DNA of 64,000 nt. Origin: Clostridiales bacterium. GTDB taxonomy: Bacteria; Acidobacteriota; Aminicenantia; Aminicenantales; UBA8522. The position numbers were made by a program, and so were the translations under genes. Positions 10,257 to 19,719 of this stretch are shown here, piece by piece. Location of the stretch: positions 156,973 to 220,972 of the forward strand of contig JARYMI010000003.1 in NCBI GenBank assembly GCA_029907205.1, given 5' to 3'. The notes under the pieces were generated by a model. The model did no database searches. It saw only the letters and a list, made by a program, of their open reading frames with translations, and had not been told where the DNA came from. How positions within the stretch are numbered: position 1 is the stretch's first letter; each line of letters opens with the position of its first letter.

Positions 10257-10913
10257 TTATTCAAAAACCTTTTTCATGATCTCGACGAGGTCGAGGGCGT
10301 AATCCACTTCCGTGAGGGGAGTGTTTTTTGCCTTGGCGATCTTGGTGAAGCGGCCGTCCTTGTTGCTCTCCTTGGTGACGATGAGATAGTCGGCCAAGGG
10401 GGCCACGGCGTCAATCATGCGTTCGTTATCGCTTCCCGGAGCTCCCCTGAGCGCCGTCCCCCCGACGTGGATAGCAATGATGTAGACCTTGTTCTGCTTG
10501 CAGTAATCAATAGTCCGCTTCAGCCGGGCTTCCTCGGTATCCACGGTCAGGCCGGAAGCGCCCATCCCTTTGAGGCTGGCGCCGATGGCGAAAATAATGG
10601 TCTTGTAAGCCGTTCCTTTGGGAAATTTCGCGAGGTCGGTGTAGACTTCCGCATGGAAGCCGGGGCCGGATTCTTTGTCTGCCAGGCCCACGCCGGCTTT
10701 CAAAATGTCGACATCGGGGACGTCGCAGTAATCATACCCGATGCCCGCCTCCTCAAGGACGATATTCACTGTCGTGACGTCGTTGCTCTGGCCGGCTGAA
10801 GTCGTGAGCACAGGCAGCTTGGCCTTGGGAACAGCCGCTTGGGCTGAACCCGCAAAGAAAACAAACAAGAAGAAAAAAGCCATTAGGATGACAGCCGTGT
10901 TGAATCTTTTCAT
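10257..10913 (-). CDS. Secreted protein, DUF6305-like
   Basis: 218 aa with signal peptide (MKRFNTAVILMAFFFLFVFFAGSAQAAVP); family assignment from memory. Confidence 0.55.
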   Translation of the reverse strand: MKRFNTAVILMAFFFLFVFFAGSAQAAVPKAKLPVLTTSAGQSNDVTTVNIVLEEAGIGYDYCDVPDVDILKAGVGLADKESGPGFHAEVYTDLAKFPKGTAYKTIIFAIGASLKGMGASGLTVDTEEARLKRTIDYCKQNKVYIIAIHVGGTALRGAPGSDNERMIDAVAPLADYLIVTKESNKDGRFTKIAKAKNTPLTEVDYALDLVEIMKKVFE

Positions 10914-10938
10914 GATCGCGTCACCTCCTTTCCTATTT

Positions 10939-10959
10939 AATCTATAGTTTCTATAGATT
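10939..10959. promoter_or_regulatory. Perfect 9-bp inverted repeat AATCTATAG-TTT-CTATAGATT in the C69/DUF6305 intergenic gap
   Basis: Direct reading; AT-rich palindrome with 3-nt centre. Confidence 0.5.
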
Positions 10960-10969
10960 TAATAAATTT

Positions 10970-12694
10970 TTACTTTTCAGCAGGCTCAAGAAGAACGTCG
11001 TAGATTTTGATGGCTTTTTTCCACCAGTCCGGATAAGCCGGCCTGTTGCGGTCGCGCGTCCTTTTTTCAGGGTCGTAATAGGAAAGCTTGTTGAATTTGA
11101 CCAGAAGGTCGTCCCCGAGCTTCCACCAGGCATTGACGACATTTTCCGCGTGGATGAGCGAGAAACCCGTCAGGTAGCCAATCCCTTCGTCCACTGACTT
11201 ATTGTAGCGCTCAAGCGCCTGTTTATCAATTTCATCGATGCTGGCTACCGTATTGGCCTCCCATTTGGCCTGAGCTTTCTTGACTTCTTCGAGGGCAGGT
11301 GCGTAGGCGACCTGAGTGTGGAAATCCACATAATCAAAGGCCCAGCGGGCGCTCTCACGGTTGAAGACCCAGTGGTCGCCGACCTTGAACGAAGAAGGGA
11401 CATCGGTGATGCCGGCGTAAAGCGGCATGTAACAAGATGTGTCCTGGACGCCGAAGCTGAGCCAGACAATACCGCCGATCGCCGCCGGCAGCCATCCGCG
11501 ACACTGGGTGACTGTCGTGTACTCGGCTGTAGGGCTGCAGATGGTCCTCGTCGTGCCGTAATAATTCGGGTTGGCAAAAGGCCCGCCCCGCATCCCTTTG
11601 ACCCGGTCAAACTGAGTCCCCTTAGCCCGGTCGCGCGTCATGTTCATCACATCCTGGACCGATATTTTTTGGTCAGGCTTGACCGAGAAAGGGAAGTCCA
11701 TGTTTGGCGTTTCCGGGCTGAGGTTGAGCGAAGGCGCCACGATGTTGAAAAACCGCCACAATCTCGCCCTGCGGCCGTTCGTGCTCACAGCGCTCCCTTC
11801 AACGGGGGAGTAGGCTCTTTTCCAGCTAAAAGGCTTGCCGCTCTTCGGGTCATAAAGGCCCTGTTCGGCGGCAAAAGAGACGACATGCTCCGAGGCCATG
11901 AAATAATCTTTATTCTTGAGGTCGATCTCGCCGATCCGCGATTCGTTGGGGCAGACCGAGACATGATCGTCGGGGACGCGCTGGGCGCACCAGACAGCGC
12001 CGGGCTTGCCGCTCTTCGGCGTCCAGAGCGGGCCGACCGGCATGATTTCGAAAACCCAGACCTCGTTGGGGTCATGAACGCTCAGCATTTCGCCGTGGTC
12101 GTTGTACCCGTAGCCGTATTTTTCCGCCAAGGACCCCATGAGCTTGATCGCTTCTCGCGCCGTCCGGCATCTCTCCATGGCGATAAGAGTGAGCATGGTG
12201 ATGTCGAACGCCGGCGTCGGCGTTGAGTTGACGAGTTTCTTGACGCAGCCGATGGTCGACTCGCCGATAGCCAGTTGATGCTCGTTCATGTAGCCAAACA
12301 TCCCATGATGGTAAGCAAAGGTGCGGGGCACTTCAGGAATCTCCAGGCCGGTAAAGTCTTTCTTGTAGAGCTCCCACTTGAGACCCTCGTCGGGCGGCCA
12401 GGTTTTGTACTGATTGATGTGGTAGATTTTGCGCGTCTCCCCGGGTTTGTGATCAGCTGCAGGGACATGCCGCCAAGTCCAGTCGCAGGTGCCGCAATCG
12501 CAGGTGTGCGTGGCGATGGTCGAGCCGTCAGTTGAAGCGTTCTTTGCGACCATGATGACAGTGCACCCCTCGGGAGAATCAGCCTCTGCCAGGTCTTGAG
12601 TCAAGTTCGGTTTGGCCTTGGTGATAAAATCAGCTACAAAAAATAAAAAGGCAAGAAAAACAATGAAGCCGAATGATGCTTTTTTCCACTTCAT
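10970..12694 (-). CDS. C69 (U34) family dipeptidase, secreted
   Basis: 574 aa; N-terminal hydrophobic leader, EGCTVIMVAKNASTDGSTIATHTCDCG around catalytic Cys. Confidence 0.9.
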   Translation of the reverse strand: MKWKKASFGFIVFLAFLFFVADFITKAKPNLTQDLAEADSPEGCTVIMVAKNASTDGSTIATHTCDCGTCDWTWRHVPAADHKPGETRKIYHINQYKTWPPDEGLKWELYKKDFTGLEIPEVPRTFAYHHGMFGYMNEHQLAIGESTIGCVKKLVNSTPTPAFDITMLTLIAMERCRTAREAIKLMGSLAEKYGYGYNDHGEMLSVHDPNEVWVFEIMPVGPLWTPKSGKPGAVWCAQRVPDDHVSVCPNESRIGEIDLKNKDYFMASEHVVSFAAEQGLYDPKSGKPFSWKRAYSPVEGSAVSTNGRRARLWRFFNIVAPSLNLSPETPNMDFPFSVKPDQKISVQDVMNMTRDRAKGTQFDRVKGMRGGPFANPNYYGTTRTICSPTAEYTTVTQCRGWLPAAIGGIVWLSFGVQDTSCYMPLYAGITDVPSSFKVGDHWVFNRESARWAFDYVDFHTQVAYAPALEEVKKAQAKWEANTVASIDEIDKQALERYNKSVDEGIGYLTGFSLIHAENVVNAWWKLGDDLLVKFNKLSYYDPEKRTRDRNRPAYPDWWKKAIKIYDVLLEPAEK

Positions 12695-12813
12695 TTTTTG
12701 CCTCCTCTTTTATTTTTTCTGATGAAGACAGAGATGGAGATCTATCGTTCGGGGGCATCGGCCGTTATCCATTTGTCAAAATTCCAGACCGGACCCTTTT
12801 TCAGTTCTGACCT

Positions 12814-13980
12814 TTAGTTTAGATAGATTTTGCTTCTTTCGGCTTTGGCCGGGTCGTGGAAATAAGAGCCAACGCCGTTTTTGACGATATCCGCATAGCG
12901 CGGGACGCCCCTGACCTCAACCGCCCTGTCTGGAACTCGCTTGGCATGCTGCCGCAAGATCTCCATAGTCAGAGAACAATGCTGGCCGACCCTCTTTTCG
13001 ACCGGCCAGCCTGATTCGTCATAGGGGACAAAGAGTTTCTTCTTGCGGGCTAAGCTGAGCAGGAAGGGGTCTTTTCCGTCGAGGAGGAATTTCTCGGTTT
13101 TAGGTCCGGTGGGCTGGTCGAGGAAGGGGATAGGAGCTTCCAACAGGAAAGGCAGTGTCTCCGCATGGTCGCCGATTTCCCTGTGCGAAAGCCCCCTGAA
13201 CCCGACCGGAGAGGGTTCAACATGGCTGTCGAAACCTTCCTTGGCCTTGACCGTCAAAGCGGCCATGGTAGCGATCCGGAGGGATTTTTCCGGAGCGACG
13301 ATGCAGTTTGTAACCGGGAACATCGTCTCTGCGCCATGGATGTCCACGGCGATGTCCACTTTTTCCCGGCGCATGATCTCCATAGCGGCAAAAGTTACTC
13401 TTTCCATCAGAAGGCCGTTGGGTCGGCCCGGCCAGGTCCTGTTCGTGTTTCTGGCGTCTATGAAAGAGAGAAGCTGTTTTTCGGGATAGTGGATGTAAAC
13501 GTCCGGGTCGGGCCACTGGTCGAGCGGCGAGGCATCCCGGTTTCCCATCCTGAAGGTCTTCTTGCCCCACTCCGTCTCTATCTCAAAATAAAGCGGATAG
13601 CCGTCGCCAGGCTTGGTGTTGCGGCTGGCGCTGTGGTTGAACTGGGGAATGATGATGAGCGTTCCCCTGTCGACGACGGCGTTCTCGATCATGATGAGCG
13701 CGGCCAACATGCCCTCAGGCTCGTTGGCATGGGTGTTAGCCATAATCAGAGCTTTGCCGCCCGCTTCCTTCCCTTCCAGGATGAAAACCAGGGTGTCGGC
13801 TATCGTGCCTTTGAGCCCTTGGCTGTAATCACTCAGCTTGACGACCTTTGTCACGCCCGGGCCAGCAACGATGGGAATGTCGAAGCGCCTTTGCTCGTAA
13901 AGGCCAAGGCCACCCAGGATCGTCAGGGCAAGAAAAGAAACAACGAGAATCGCCTTGATAACCCACGTCCTCCTCATCAT
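12814..13980 (-). CDS. Succinylglutamate desuccinylase/aspartoacylase (M14-like) family protein, membrane anchored
   Basis: 388 aa; ANTHANEPEG (HxxE) and AVDIHGAE zinc-ligand motifs; N-terminal TM segment. Confidence 0.75.
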   Translation of the reverse strand: MMRRTWVIKAILVVSFLALTILGGLGLYEQRRFDIPIVAGPGVTKVVKLSDYSQGLKGTIADTLVFILEGKEAGGKALIMANTHANEPEGMLAALIMIENAVVDRGTLIIIPQFNHSASRNTKPGDGYPLYFEIETEWGKKTFRMGNRDASPLDQWPDPDVYIHYPEKQLLSFIDARNTNRTWPGRPNGLLMERVTFAAMEIMRREKVDIAVDIHGAETMFPVTNCIVAPEKSLRIATMAALTVKAKEGFDSHVEPSPVGFRGLSHREIGDHAETLPFLLEAPIPFLDQPTGPKTEKFLLDGKDPFLLSLARKKKLFVPYDESGWPVEKRVGQHCSLTMEILRQHAKRVPDRAVEVRGVPRYADIVKNGVGSYFHDPAKAERSKIYLN

Positions 13981-13996
13981 GATCGTGCCTCCACAG

Positions 13997-14146
13997 CTAT
14001 TTCACTCGCAGAATCCTGAGGACCAAGGGAACGAGGACCAACAGGTAGAGGGCCATGTCTTCGACGTTTTTCTTCTCCCGGATGAAATTCCAAATGAGCA
14101 AGACAGCCAGGAAAGCGCTGATGACATAATAGAAAATCATGACCAT
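13997..14146 (-). CDS. 49-aa two-TM microprotein (not in supplied ORF track)
   Basis: Manual translation MVMIFYYVISAFLAVLLIWNFIREKKNVEDMALYLLVLVPLVLRILRVK*; ATG abuts upstream permease TGA (TGAATG); next gene starts 16 nt later. Confidence 0.7.
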   Translation of the reverse strand: MVMIFYYVISAFLAVLLIWNFIREKKNVEDMALYLLVLVPLVLRILRVK

Positions 14147-15460
14147 TCACATACTCCACCGCACCAGGAATTCCAACCTGGCGCTGAAGACAATCATCAG
14201 AATGCCCACGATTGTGATCAGGAGCCAGGGGAGCCAGGTGCTCCGGAGGAATTTCCAGTATGACTCTTTATATTCAGAAACCATCACGCTCAGCCGTCCG
14301 ATTAGGGCTGTCGGAGGGAGGCCATCTCCCAAGGGCCAGAGAAGAGTAAGGCCAGCGATGGCCACAGTCGCGTGAAACCCGATCGAATCCAGGTACCAGA
14401 TGAGCGGAATGCCCACCACAGCGGCGGCGCCGTAGGTCAGAACGCCTTCTGAAACGGGAATGACGACGGCAAGAGAGAGGATGAGAAGCACAAGAGGCGT
14501 GCTGATGACGGCAAAAGAAAGGAGGCCGCGGACGCCGGTGGCTGTCATGACCTGCTGGAGCATGCCGACAACGACGATCGTTGCCAGAAGGGGGAGAAGG
14601 CGTTTGACCGTATCCCGAGACAAGGTTAGGATGTTGATCTTCTTGGGGCTCACAAGCCAAGCCGCCACTGCCGAGAGCGTGAATTCGAGCGGCAAACCAA
14701 GGACAGGGAAGCGGAAAGGCCAGATACGGTAGGCCAGGACAGACCCGAAAAAGACGAGGAAGGGAATGAGAACCCGCCACCAGCTCATCTTGGCTGGAAC
14801 CTCGGGCATTCCCTTGAGGGCCTTTTCAAAAGTCGTCGCAGCCTGTTTCCGGAGGCCAAGGACTAGGACAGTGAATGTCCCCAGCAGCAGGACAGGGATT
14901 CCTAAGGGCAATTCGAAGCCGACGTACGGAATGGCTGTCCCGGCCGTCAGGATCATGGCCCAGATGTTCACCGGCGGTGCAGCCGCACTCAGCCCGGCGA
15001 CGATGAACAGGATGGCGGCAACTCTTCGCTTTGGAATTCCCAGCAATCCTAAAGCCATGGCTACGGGAGCTCCGACGACGAGGAGCGAAATGCTTCCCGC
15101 TCCGGTCAACGCGCCGGGGATGAGGATGATGATCATCAGCAAAAGCAGGGCAATGACTCTTTTGTTATAAAAATAGCGCACGGTCGCCCGGACGACGTAG
15201 TTCACTCCGCCGGATTCGCTGATGATGGCCATGAAAATTGTGGCTGTCGAGAACACAAGAATCACATCGAGGTAGGTGAACGACCCTTCGACGAGATGCC
15301 GAAAGAGCTGGCCGAAGGAAGGAGTCCTGACGAGAGCGCCGCCAATTCCGCCAGCCACGGCGGAAAGAAACATGCTGATTTCGACGGAGAGTTTAGCTGC
15401 CTTAGCTGCAGCGTAAGCAAGGATCATCACCCCCAAGATGATCCCGATCTGTCCGGACAT
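14147..15460 (-). CDS. TRAP large permease (DctM)/IT-superfamily transporter
   Basis: 437 aa polytopic; ALTGAGSISLLVVGAPVAMALGLLGIPKRRVAAILF resembles DctM. Confidence 0.75.
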   Translation of the reverse strand: MSGQIGIILGVMILAYAAAKAAKLSVEISMFLSAVAGGIGGALVRTPSFGQLFRHLVEGSFTYLDVILVFSTATIFMAIISESGGVNYVVRATVRYFYNKRVIALLLLMIIILIPGALTGAGSISLLVVGAPVAMALGLLGIPKRRVAAILFIVAGLSAAAPPVNIWAMILTAGTAIPYVGFELPLGIPVLLLGTFTVLVLGLRKQAATTFEKALKGMPEVPAKMSWWRVLIPFLVFFGSVLAYRIWPFRFPVLGLPLEFTLSAVAAWLVSPKKINILTLSRDTVKRLLPLLATIVVVGMLQQVMTATGVRGLLSFAVISTPLVLLILSLAVVIPVSEGVLTYGAAAVVGIPLIWYLDSIGFHATVAIAGLTLLWPLGDGLPPTALIGRLSVMVSEYKESYWKFLRSTWLPWLLITIVGILMIVFSARLEFLVRWSM

Positions 15461-15477
15461 GGATGTTAATCTCGGCC

Positions 15478-15506
15478 ATCTTATCTGCGCTCAGGATAGA
15501 AGTCAA
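15478..15506 (-). promoter_or_regulatory. Promoter (minus strand) TTGACT-N17-TAAGAT for the permease/peptidase operon
   Basis: -35 at 15506-15501, -10 at 15483-15478; permease ATG at 15460. Confidence 0.6.
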
Positions 15507-15592
15507 GCTGTTTGTTTGCTTCGTGATCTCATAAAAAAATAGTTGCATTTTGCCGTGGACTGGTTTAATTTTAGGATGGAAGCGAGGGGACA

Positions 15593-15973
15593 ATGTTCTG
15601 GAAAAGGAAGGCAAAAAAAAAGAAAAAACTCGAGGACAGGCGAAAAGAGCCGCGGCAAGAAGACTCGAGCGAGATTGTCATCGAATACACAGACGCCGAT
15701 GACACAAGGATGGGGAAGAGAGTTTACCAGGCCAGGGCCAGAAATGCCTCGCCGGGTGGGTTAAAGTTCCAGTCTGAGGTTCCCTACGTGACCGGCGCCA
15801 TTGTCGATATCAAGCTGCAGTCACGGAGAACAGGCAAGTTGATCCAGGCAAAGGGCAAGGTTAGATGGGTCAGCAAGCCGGCCGCAGGAGAGGCTTACGA
15901 AATCGGGGTGGAATTTGTGGAGACACCCATCCGATCGATCATGGATCTGCTTGAACATATCTATAAAGGCTGA
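15593..15973 (+). CDS. PilZ-domain protein (putative c-di-GMP receptor), copy 1
   Basis: 126 aa; RRKEPR and NASPGG motifs with beta-rich remainder. Confidence 0.8.
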   Translation: MFWKRKAKKKKKLEDRRKEPRQEDSSEIVIEYTDADDTRMGKRVYQARARNASPGGLKFQSEVPYVTGAIVDIKLQSRRTGKLIQAKGKVRWVSKPAAGEAYEIGVEFVETPIRSIMDLLEHIYKG

Positions 15974-16030
15974 CCCGGCCTATTCCTTGACAGGGCCGAA
16001 AATATTGACGCATTCGAACAAGGAGGAATC

Positions 16031-17464
16031 ATGAAAAAAATGGGCATTATCCCCTTGAGCCTTTTGTCTGCGCTTTTGCTCGCCGGAAACGGCGGGTTTC
16101 AGCCTGAAGATGATTATGCCGGAGTTAGAATTAAAAAATTCCCGCTGGCCATGCAGTGCTGGACCTATCGGAGATTCACGTTTCTTGAAGCTGTCGAAAA
16201 AACCAAGGCCCTTGGCATCAAGTACCTTCAGGCGTATCCGGGACAGCCGCTCTCGGCCGCGGATAGGCAAGTCCGTTTCGACCACACGATGACTGACGCC
16301 CAGATTGCCGAAGTCCGCCGTCAGCTTGCTGGCGCCGGACTGGAAGTCGTCAGCTATGGAGTCGTTGATATCGGCCGGACCGAGGAAAGCATGCGCCGGG
16401 TTTTTGATTTTGCCAGAAAGATGGGAATCCAGGTCATCGTGACGGAGCCTCAGGAAGAAGATTTTCCTGTTCTGGAAAAATTGGTCAAAGAATATGACAT
16501 CAAGATTGCCGTTCATAACCATCCCGAGCCGACCCGGTATGCCAAGCCGGAGGCCGTGCTGGAAAGAATAACGGCCCTGGACAGCCGCATCGGAGCGTGC
16601 GCGGACACAGGCCACTGGATGAGGGGGTTGCGCGTTCCGGCGGAAGCCCTCAGGCTCTTAAGCGGTCGTATCATCGACGTCCACCTTAAAGACAGGAGTG
16701 ATTTCCGCACCGGCCAGGGGGTGGATGATGTGCCGTTCGGAAAGGGAAAAGCAAACATCCGTGATATCCTGGCTGAGCTGACTCTGCAAAATTATGCTGG
16801 CTACCTGACGATCGAGTATGAAAACGAGGCGGAAGCCTTGACGCCCGAGCCGGCGATTCGCGCCGGCATCGATTTCATCCGGAAAATGACGCATTTCGAA
16901 GGGTATGAGGAACTCTTAAAAAGAAGCCGCAGCCGGTATTCCAAGCACGGCTGGAACCACTACGGCCCCGGCCATTTTGAGCTTGATGAGAAAGAGGGCA
17001 TCCTTAAATCTCAGGGAGGGATGGGTCTTTTCTGGTACAGCGCCAAAAAATACAGAGATTTCATCCTCGAGCTCGAGTACCGCTGCGCGGAGAAAAACAC
17101 AAACTCAGGGGTCTTCCTCCGCGTCCCGGATGTCCCCACCAGCGATGATTATATCTATCATTCCTTTGAAGTTCAAATTAACGATGCCGGCGAGGGAACT
17201 CACAAAACAGGCGCAATCTTTGATGCTGAGGCGCCCCAGGTTGACGCAGCCAAGCCGACGGGAGAATGGAATCACCTGAAGGCTACCTTTCAGGGCCGCC
17301 GTATCCAGGTTGAGCTGAACGGTACTCTTGTCTTAGACTGGAAAGCAGAGCCAAGAGGAAAAGTGCGGGACTTTGCCGAAGAAGGGTACATCGGGTTACA
17401 GAACCACGACAGCCTGTCGCCCGTCTATTTCAGGAATATTTTCGTCAAAGAACTGTCCCGATAG
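16031..17464 (+). CDS. Secreted sugar phosphate isomerase/epimerase (TIM barrel) fused to DUF1080/3-keto-disaccharide hydrolase domain
   Basis: 477 aa; signal peptide, AP-endonuclease-2-like barrel, then NTNSGVFLRVPDVPTSDDYIYHSFEVQINDAGEG. Confidence 0.85.
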   Translation: MKKMGIIPLSLLSALLLAGNGGFQPEDDYAGVRIKKFPLAMQCWTYRRFTFLEAVEKTKALGIKYLQAYPGQPLSAADRQVRFDHTMTDAQIAEVRRQLAGAGLEVVSYGVVDIGRTEESMRRVFDFARKMGIQVIVTEPQEEDFPVLEKLVKEYDIKIAVHNHPEPTRYAKPEAVLERITALDSRIGACADTGHWMRGLRVPAEALRLLSGRIIDVHLKDRSDFRTGQGVDDVPFGKGKANIRDILAELTLQNYAGYLTIEYENEAEALTPEPAIRAGIDFIRKMTHFEGYEELLKRSRSRYSKHGWNHYGPGHFELDEKEGILKSQGGMGLFWYSAKKYRDFILELEYRCAEKNTNSGVFLRVPDVPTSDDYIYHSFEVQINDAGEGTHKTGAIFDAEAPQVDAAKPTGEWNHLKATFQGRRIQVELNGTLVLDWKAEPRGKVRDFAEEGYIGLQNHDSLSPVYFRNIFVKELSR

Positions 17465-17481
17465 ACTCTTACGAACTCTGA

Positions 17482-17510
17482 TTGACAGCCGACGTCAATA
17501 GTGGTACAAA
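17482..17510 (+). promoter_or_regulatory. Promoter TTGACA-N17-TACAAA for S9 peptidase gene
   Basis: -35 17482-17487, -10 17505-17510; overlaps the ORF-track start, so the CDS should start at 17539. Confidence 0.6.
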
Positions 17511-17538
17511 ATTTCTTCCTTCAGGAAAGGAGATAATC

Positions 17539-19707
17539 ATGAATCACAGCAAGAATTGTCCTCACAAGAAATTATTCCGTCTAACTTCGGCCTGCTCGGT
17601 TGCGCTGTTTCTCATTTCTGCCCTTATTCTGAGCAGCGCCGCGTGCAAGAAGGCTGAGGTTGCGGCGCAACCGCCAGTTGCCGAGAAAATCAAGCAGGAG
17701 CTCTCCGCTCACGGCCAGACCCGCGTCGATTATTATTACTGGCTTAGGGAGCGAGAGAACCCCAAGGTCATCGAATACCTGAAAGCAGAGAACGAGTATC
17801 TCAAAGCGGTCATGAAGCCTACGGAAGCTCTACAGGAGGACCTCTACAAAGAGATCATCGGACGAATCAAGCAGACAGATATGTCCGTTCCCTACCGGTT
17901 CCAGGGATACTATTATTACACGCGCTTTGAAGAAGGGAAGGAATACCCTGTGTACTGCCGCAAAAAAGAGAGCCTTGAAGCGGCAGAGGAAGTCCTGCTC
18001 AACGTCAACACGTTAGCGGAAGGGCATGCGTATTTTAATGTGGCTGGGCTTACGGTTAGCGCAGATAATAACCTTCTCGCTTACGGCACAGATACGGTCA
18101 GCCGGCGCCTTTACACCATTCGATTCAAAAACCTAACGACGGGCGAAACCCTGCCTGATGAGATCCCTAACACGACCGGACAGGCGGCCTGGGCCAACGA
18201 CAACAAGACAGTTTTCTACACCCTGAAGGACACGACGACGCTGCGTCCGTTCAAAGTCTTGAAGCATGTGTTGGGAACCGACCCGGCCGCAGATAAGGAA
18301 GTTTTTGTCGAAACAGACGAAACGTTTAATACCTATGTCTATAAATCGAAATCAAAGAAGTTCCTGTTCATCGCTTGTGACAGCACTCTGTCGACTGAGT
18401 TCAGGTTCATGGACGCGGATAATCCCGACGGAGAATTCAAGGTCATCCAGCCGCGGGAACGGGAGCTTGAGTATTCTGTCGAGCACTTTAAGGACAAATT
18501 TTACATTCGCACCAACTATCAGGCCAAAAATTTCCGGCTGATGGCGACTCCTGTCGAAAGAACGACCAAAGAAAACTGGGTCGAAATCATTCCTCACCGT
18601 GGCGACGTCTTGCTCGAGGATTTCGAGGCCTTCGATAATTTTCTCGCCGTCGAAGAACGTTCGGCCGGACTGACCCAACTGCGCCTTATCCGCTGGCAAG
18701 ACAAGTCAGAGCATTATATCGATTTTGGAGAGGAAACATACACGGCCTCGATCGGCCAAAACCCAGAGTTTGAGACGGACTGGTTGCGGTTCGATTACTC
18801 ATCCTTGACCACCCCCAACTCGACCTTTGACTACAACATGGCGACAAAAGAGAAGAAATTGATGAAGCAGCAAGAAGTCCTGGGCGGTTTTAACTCGGCC
18901 GATTACCACGCCGAAAGGCTCTCAGCCGTCGCTTCGGATGGAGTCAAAGTCCCGATTTCCTTGGTTTATAGAAAAGGCATCCAGAAAAACGGAGACAACC
19001 CGTTGCTTCTTTACGGTTACGGGTCTTACGGCTCCAGTACTGACCCTAACTTCAGCTCAGCCCGCCTCAGCCTTCTTGACCGGGGTTTCATCTACGCTAT
19101 CGCCCATATCCGTGGCGGTCAGGAGATGGGCCGCGCCTGGTACGAGGATGGAAAGCTCCTGAGAAAGAAAAATACCTTCACCGACTTCATCGCCTGCGCT
19201 GAACACCTGATTGCCGAAAAATATACCCGGCCGGAAAAGTTTTTCGCCATGGGTGGCAGCGCCGGAGGCTTGCTCATGGGAGCGGTCGTCAACATGCGGC
19301 CCGACCTTTTCAAGGGCGTCGTGGCAACCGTCCCCTGGGTCGACGTCATAACGACCATGCTCGACCCGAGCATCCCCTTGACCACCAACGAATATGATGA
19401 ATGGGGAAACCCGAACAACAAGGAATACTACGATTACATGCTTTCTTATTCTCCGTACGATAATGTCGAAGCCAAGGATTATCCGGCCCTTTTGGTGACG
19501 ACAGGACTGCACGATTCTCAGGTCCAGTTCTGGGAGCCGGCCAAGTGGGTGGCCAAGCTCAGAGCCATAAAAACGGACAGGAACCCGCTCATTCTTCACA
19601 CCAACATGGAGGCCGGTCACAGCGGCGCTTCCGGCCGCTTCCGGCGGTACAAGGAGACAGCCCTCGAATACGCTTTTTTCCTCAACCTGGCCGGAATCAA
19701 GAAATAG
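17539..19707 (+). CDS. S9 family prolyl oligopeptidase/oligopeptidase B-like, lipoprotein-like leader
   Basis: RVDYYYWLRERENPKVIEYLKAENEY and FAMGGSAGGLLMGAVVNMRP. Confidence 0.92.
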   Translation: MNHSKNCPHKKLFRLTSACSVALFLISALILSSAACKKAEVAAQPPVAEKIKQELSAHGQTRVDYYYWLRERENPKVIEYLKAENEYLKAVMKPTEALQEDLYKEIIGRIKQTDMSVPYRFQGYYYYTRFEEGKEYPVYCRKKESLEAAEEVLLNVNTLAEGHAYFNVAGLTVSADNNLLAYGTDTVSRRLYTIRFKNLTTGETLPDEIPNTTGQAAWANDNKTVFYTLKDTTTLRPFKVLKHVLGTDPAADKEVFVETDETFNTYVYKSKSKKFLFIACDSTLSTEFRFMDADNPDGEFKVIQPRERELEYSVEHFKDKFYIRTNYQAKNFRLMATPVERTTKENWVEIIPHRGDVLLEDFEAFDNFLAVEERSAGLTQLRLIRWQDKSEHYIDFGEETYTASIGQNPEFETDWLRFDYSSLTTPNSTFDYNMATKEKKLMKQQEVLGGFNSADYHAERLSAVASDGVKVPISLVYRKGIQKNGDNPLLLYGYGSYGSSTDPNFSSARLSLLDRGFIYAIAHIRGGQEMGRAWYEDGKLLRKKNTFTDFIACAEHLIAEKYTRPEKFFAMGGSAGGLLMGAVVNMRPDLFKGVVATVPWVDVITTMLDPSIPLTTNEYDEWGNPNNKEYYDYMLSYSPYDNVEAKDYPALLVTTGLHDSQVQFWEPAKWVAKLRAIKTDRNPLILHTNMEAGHSGASGRFRRYKETALEYAFFLNLAGIKK

Positions 19708-19719
19708 GGCGTTCCTTCT

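Noticed and set aside
15987-16009. TTGACA before the TIM-barrel gene as a promoter
   Set aside because: No acceptable -10 at 16-18 bp spacing.
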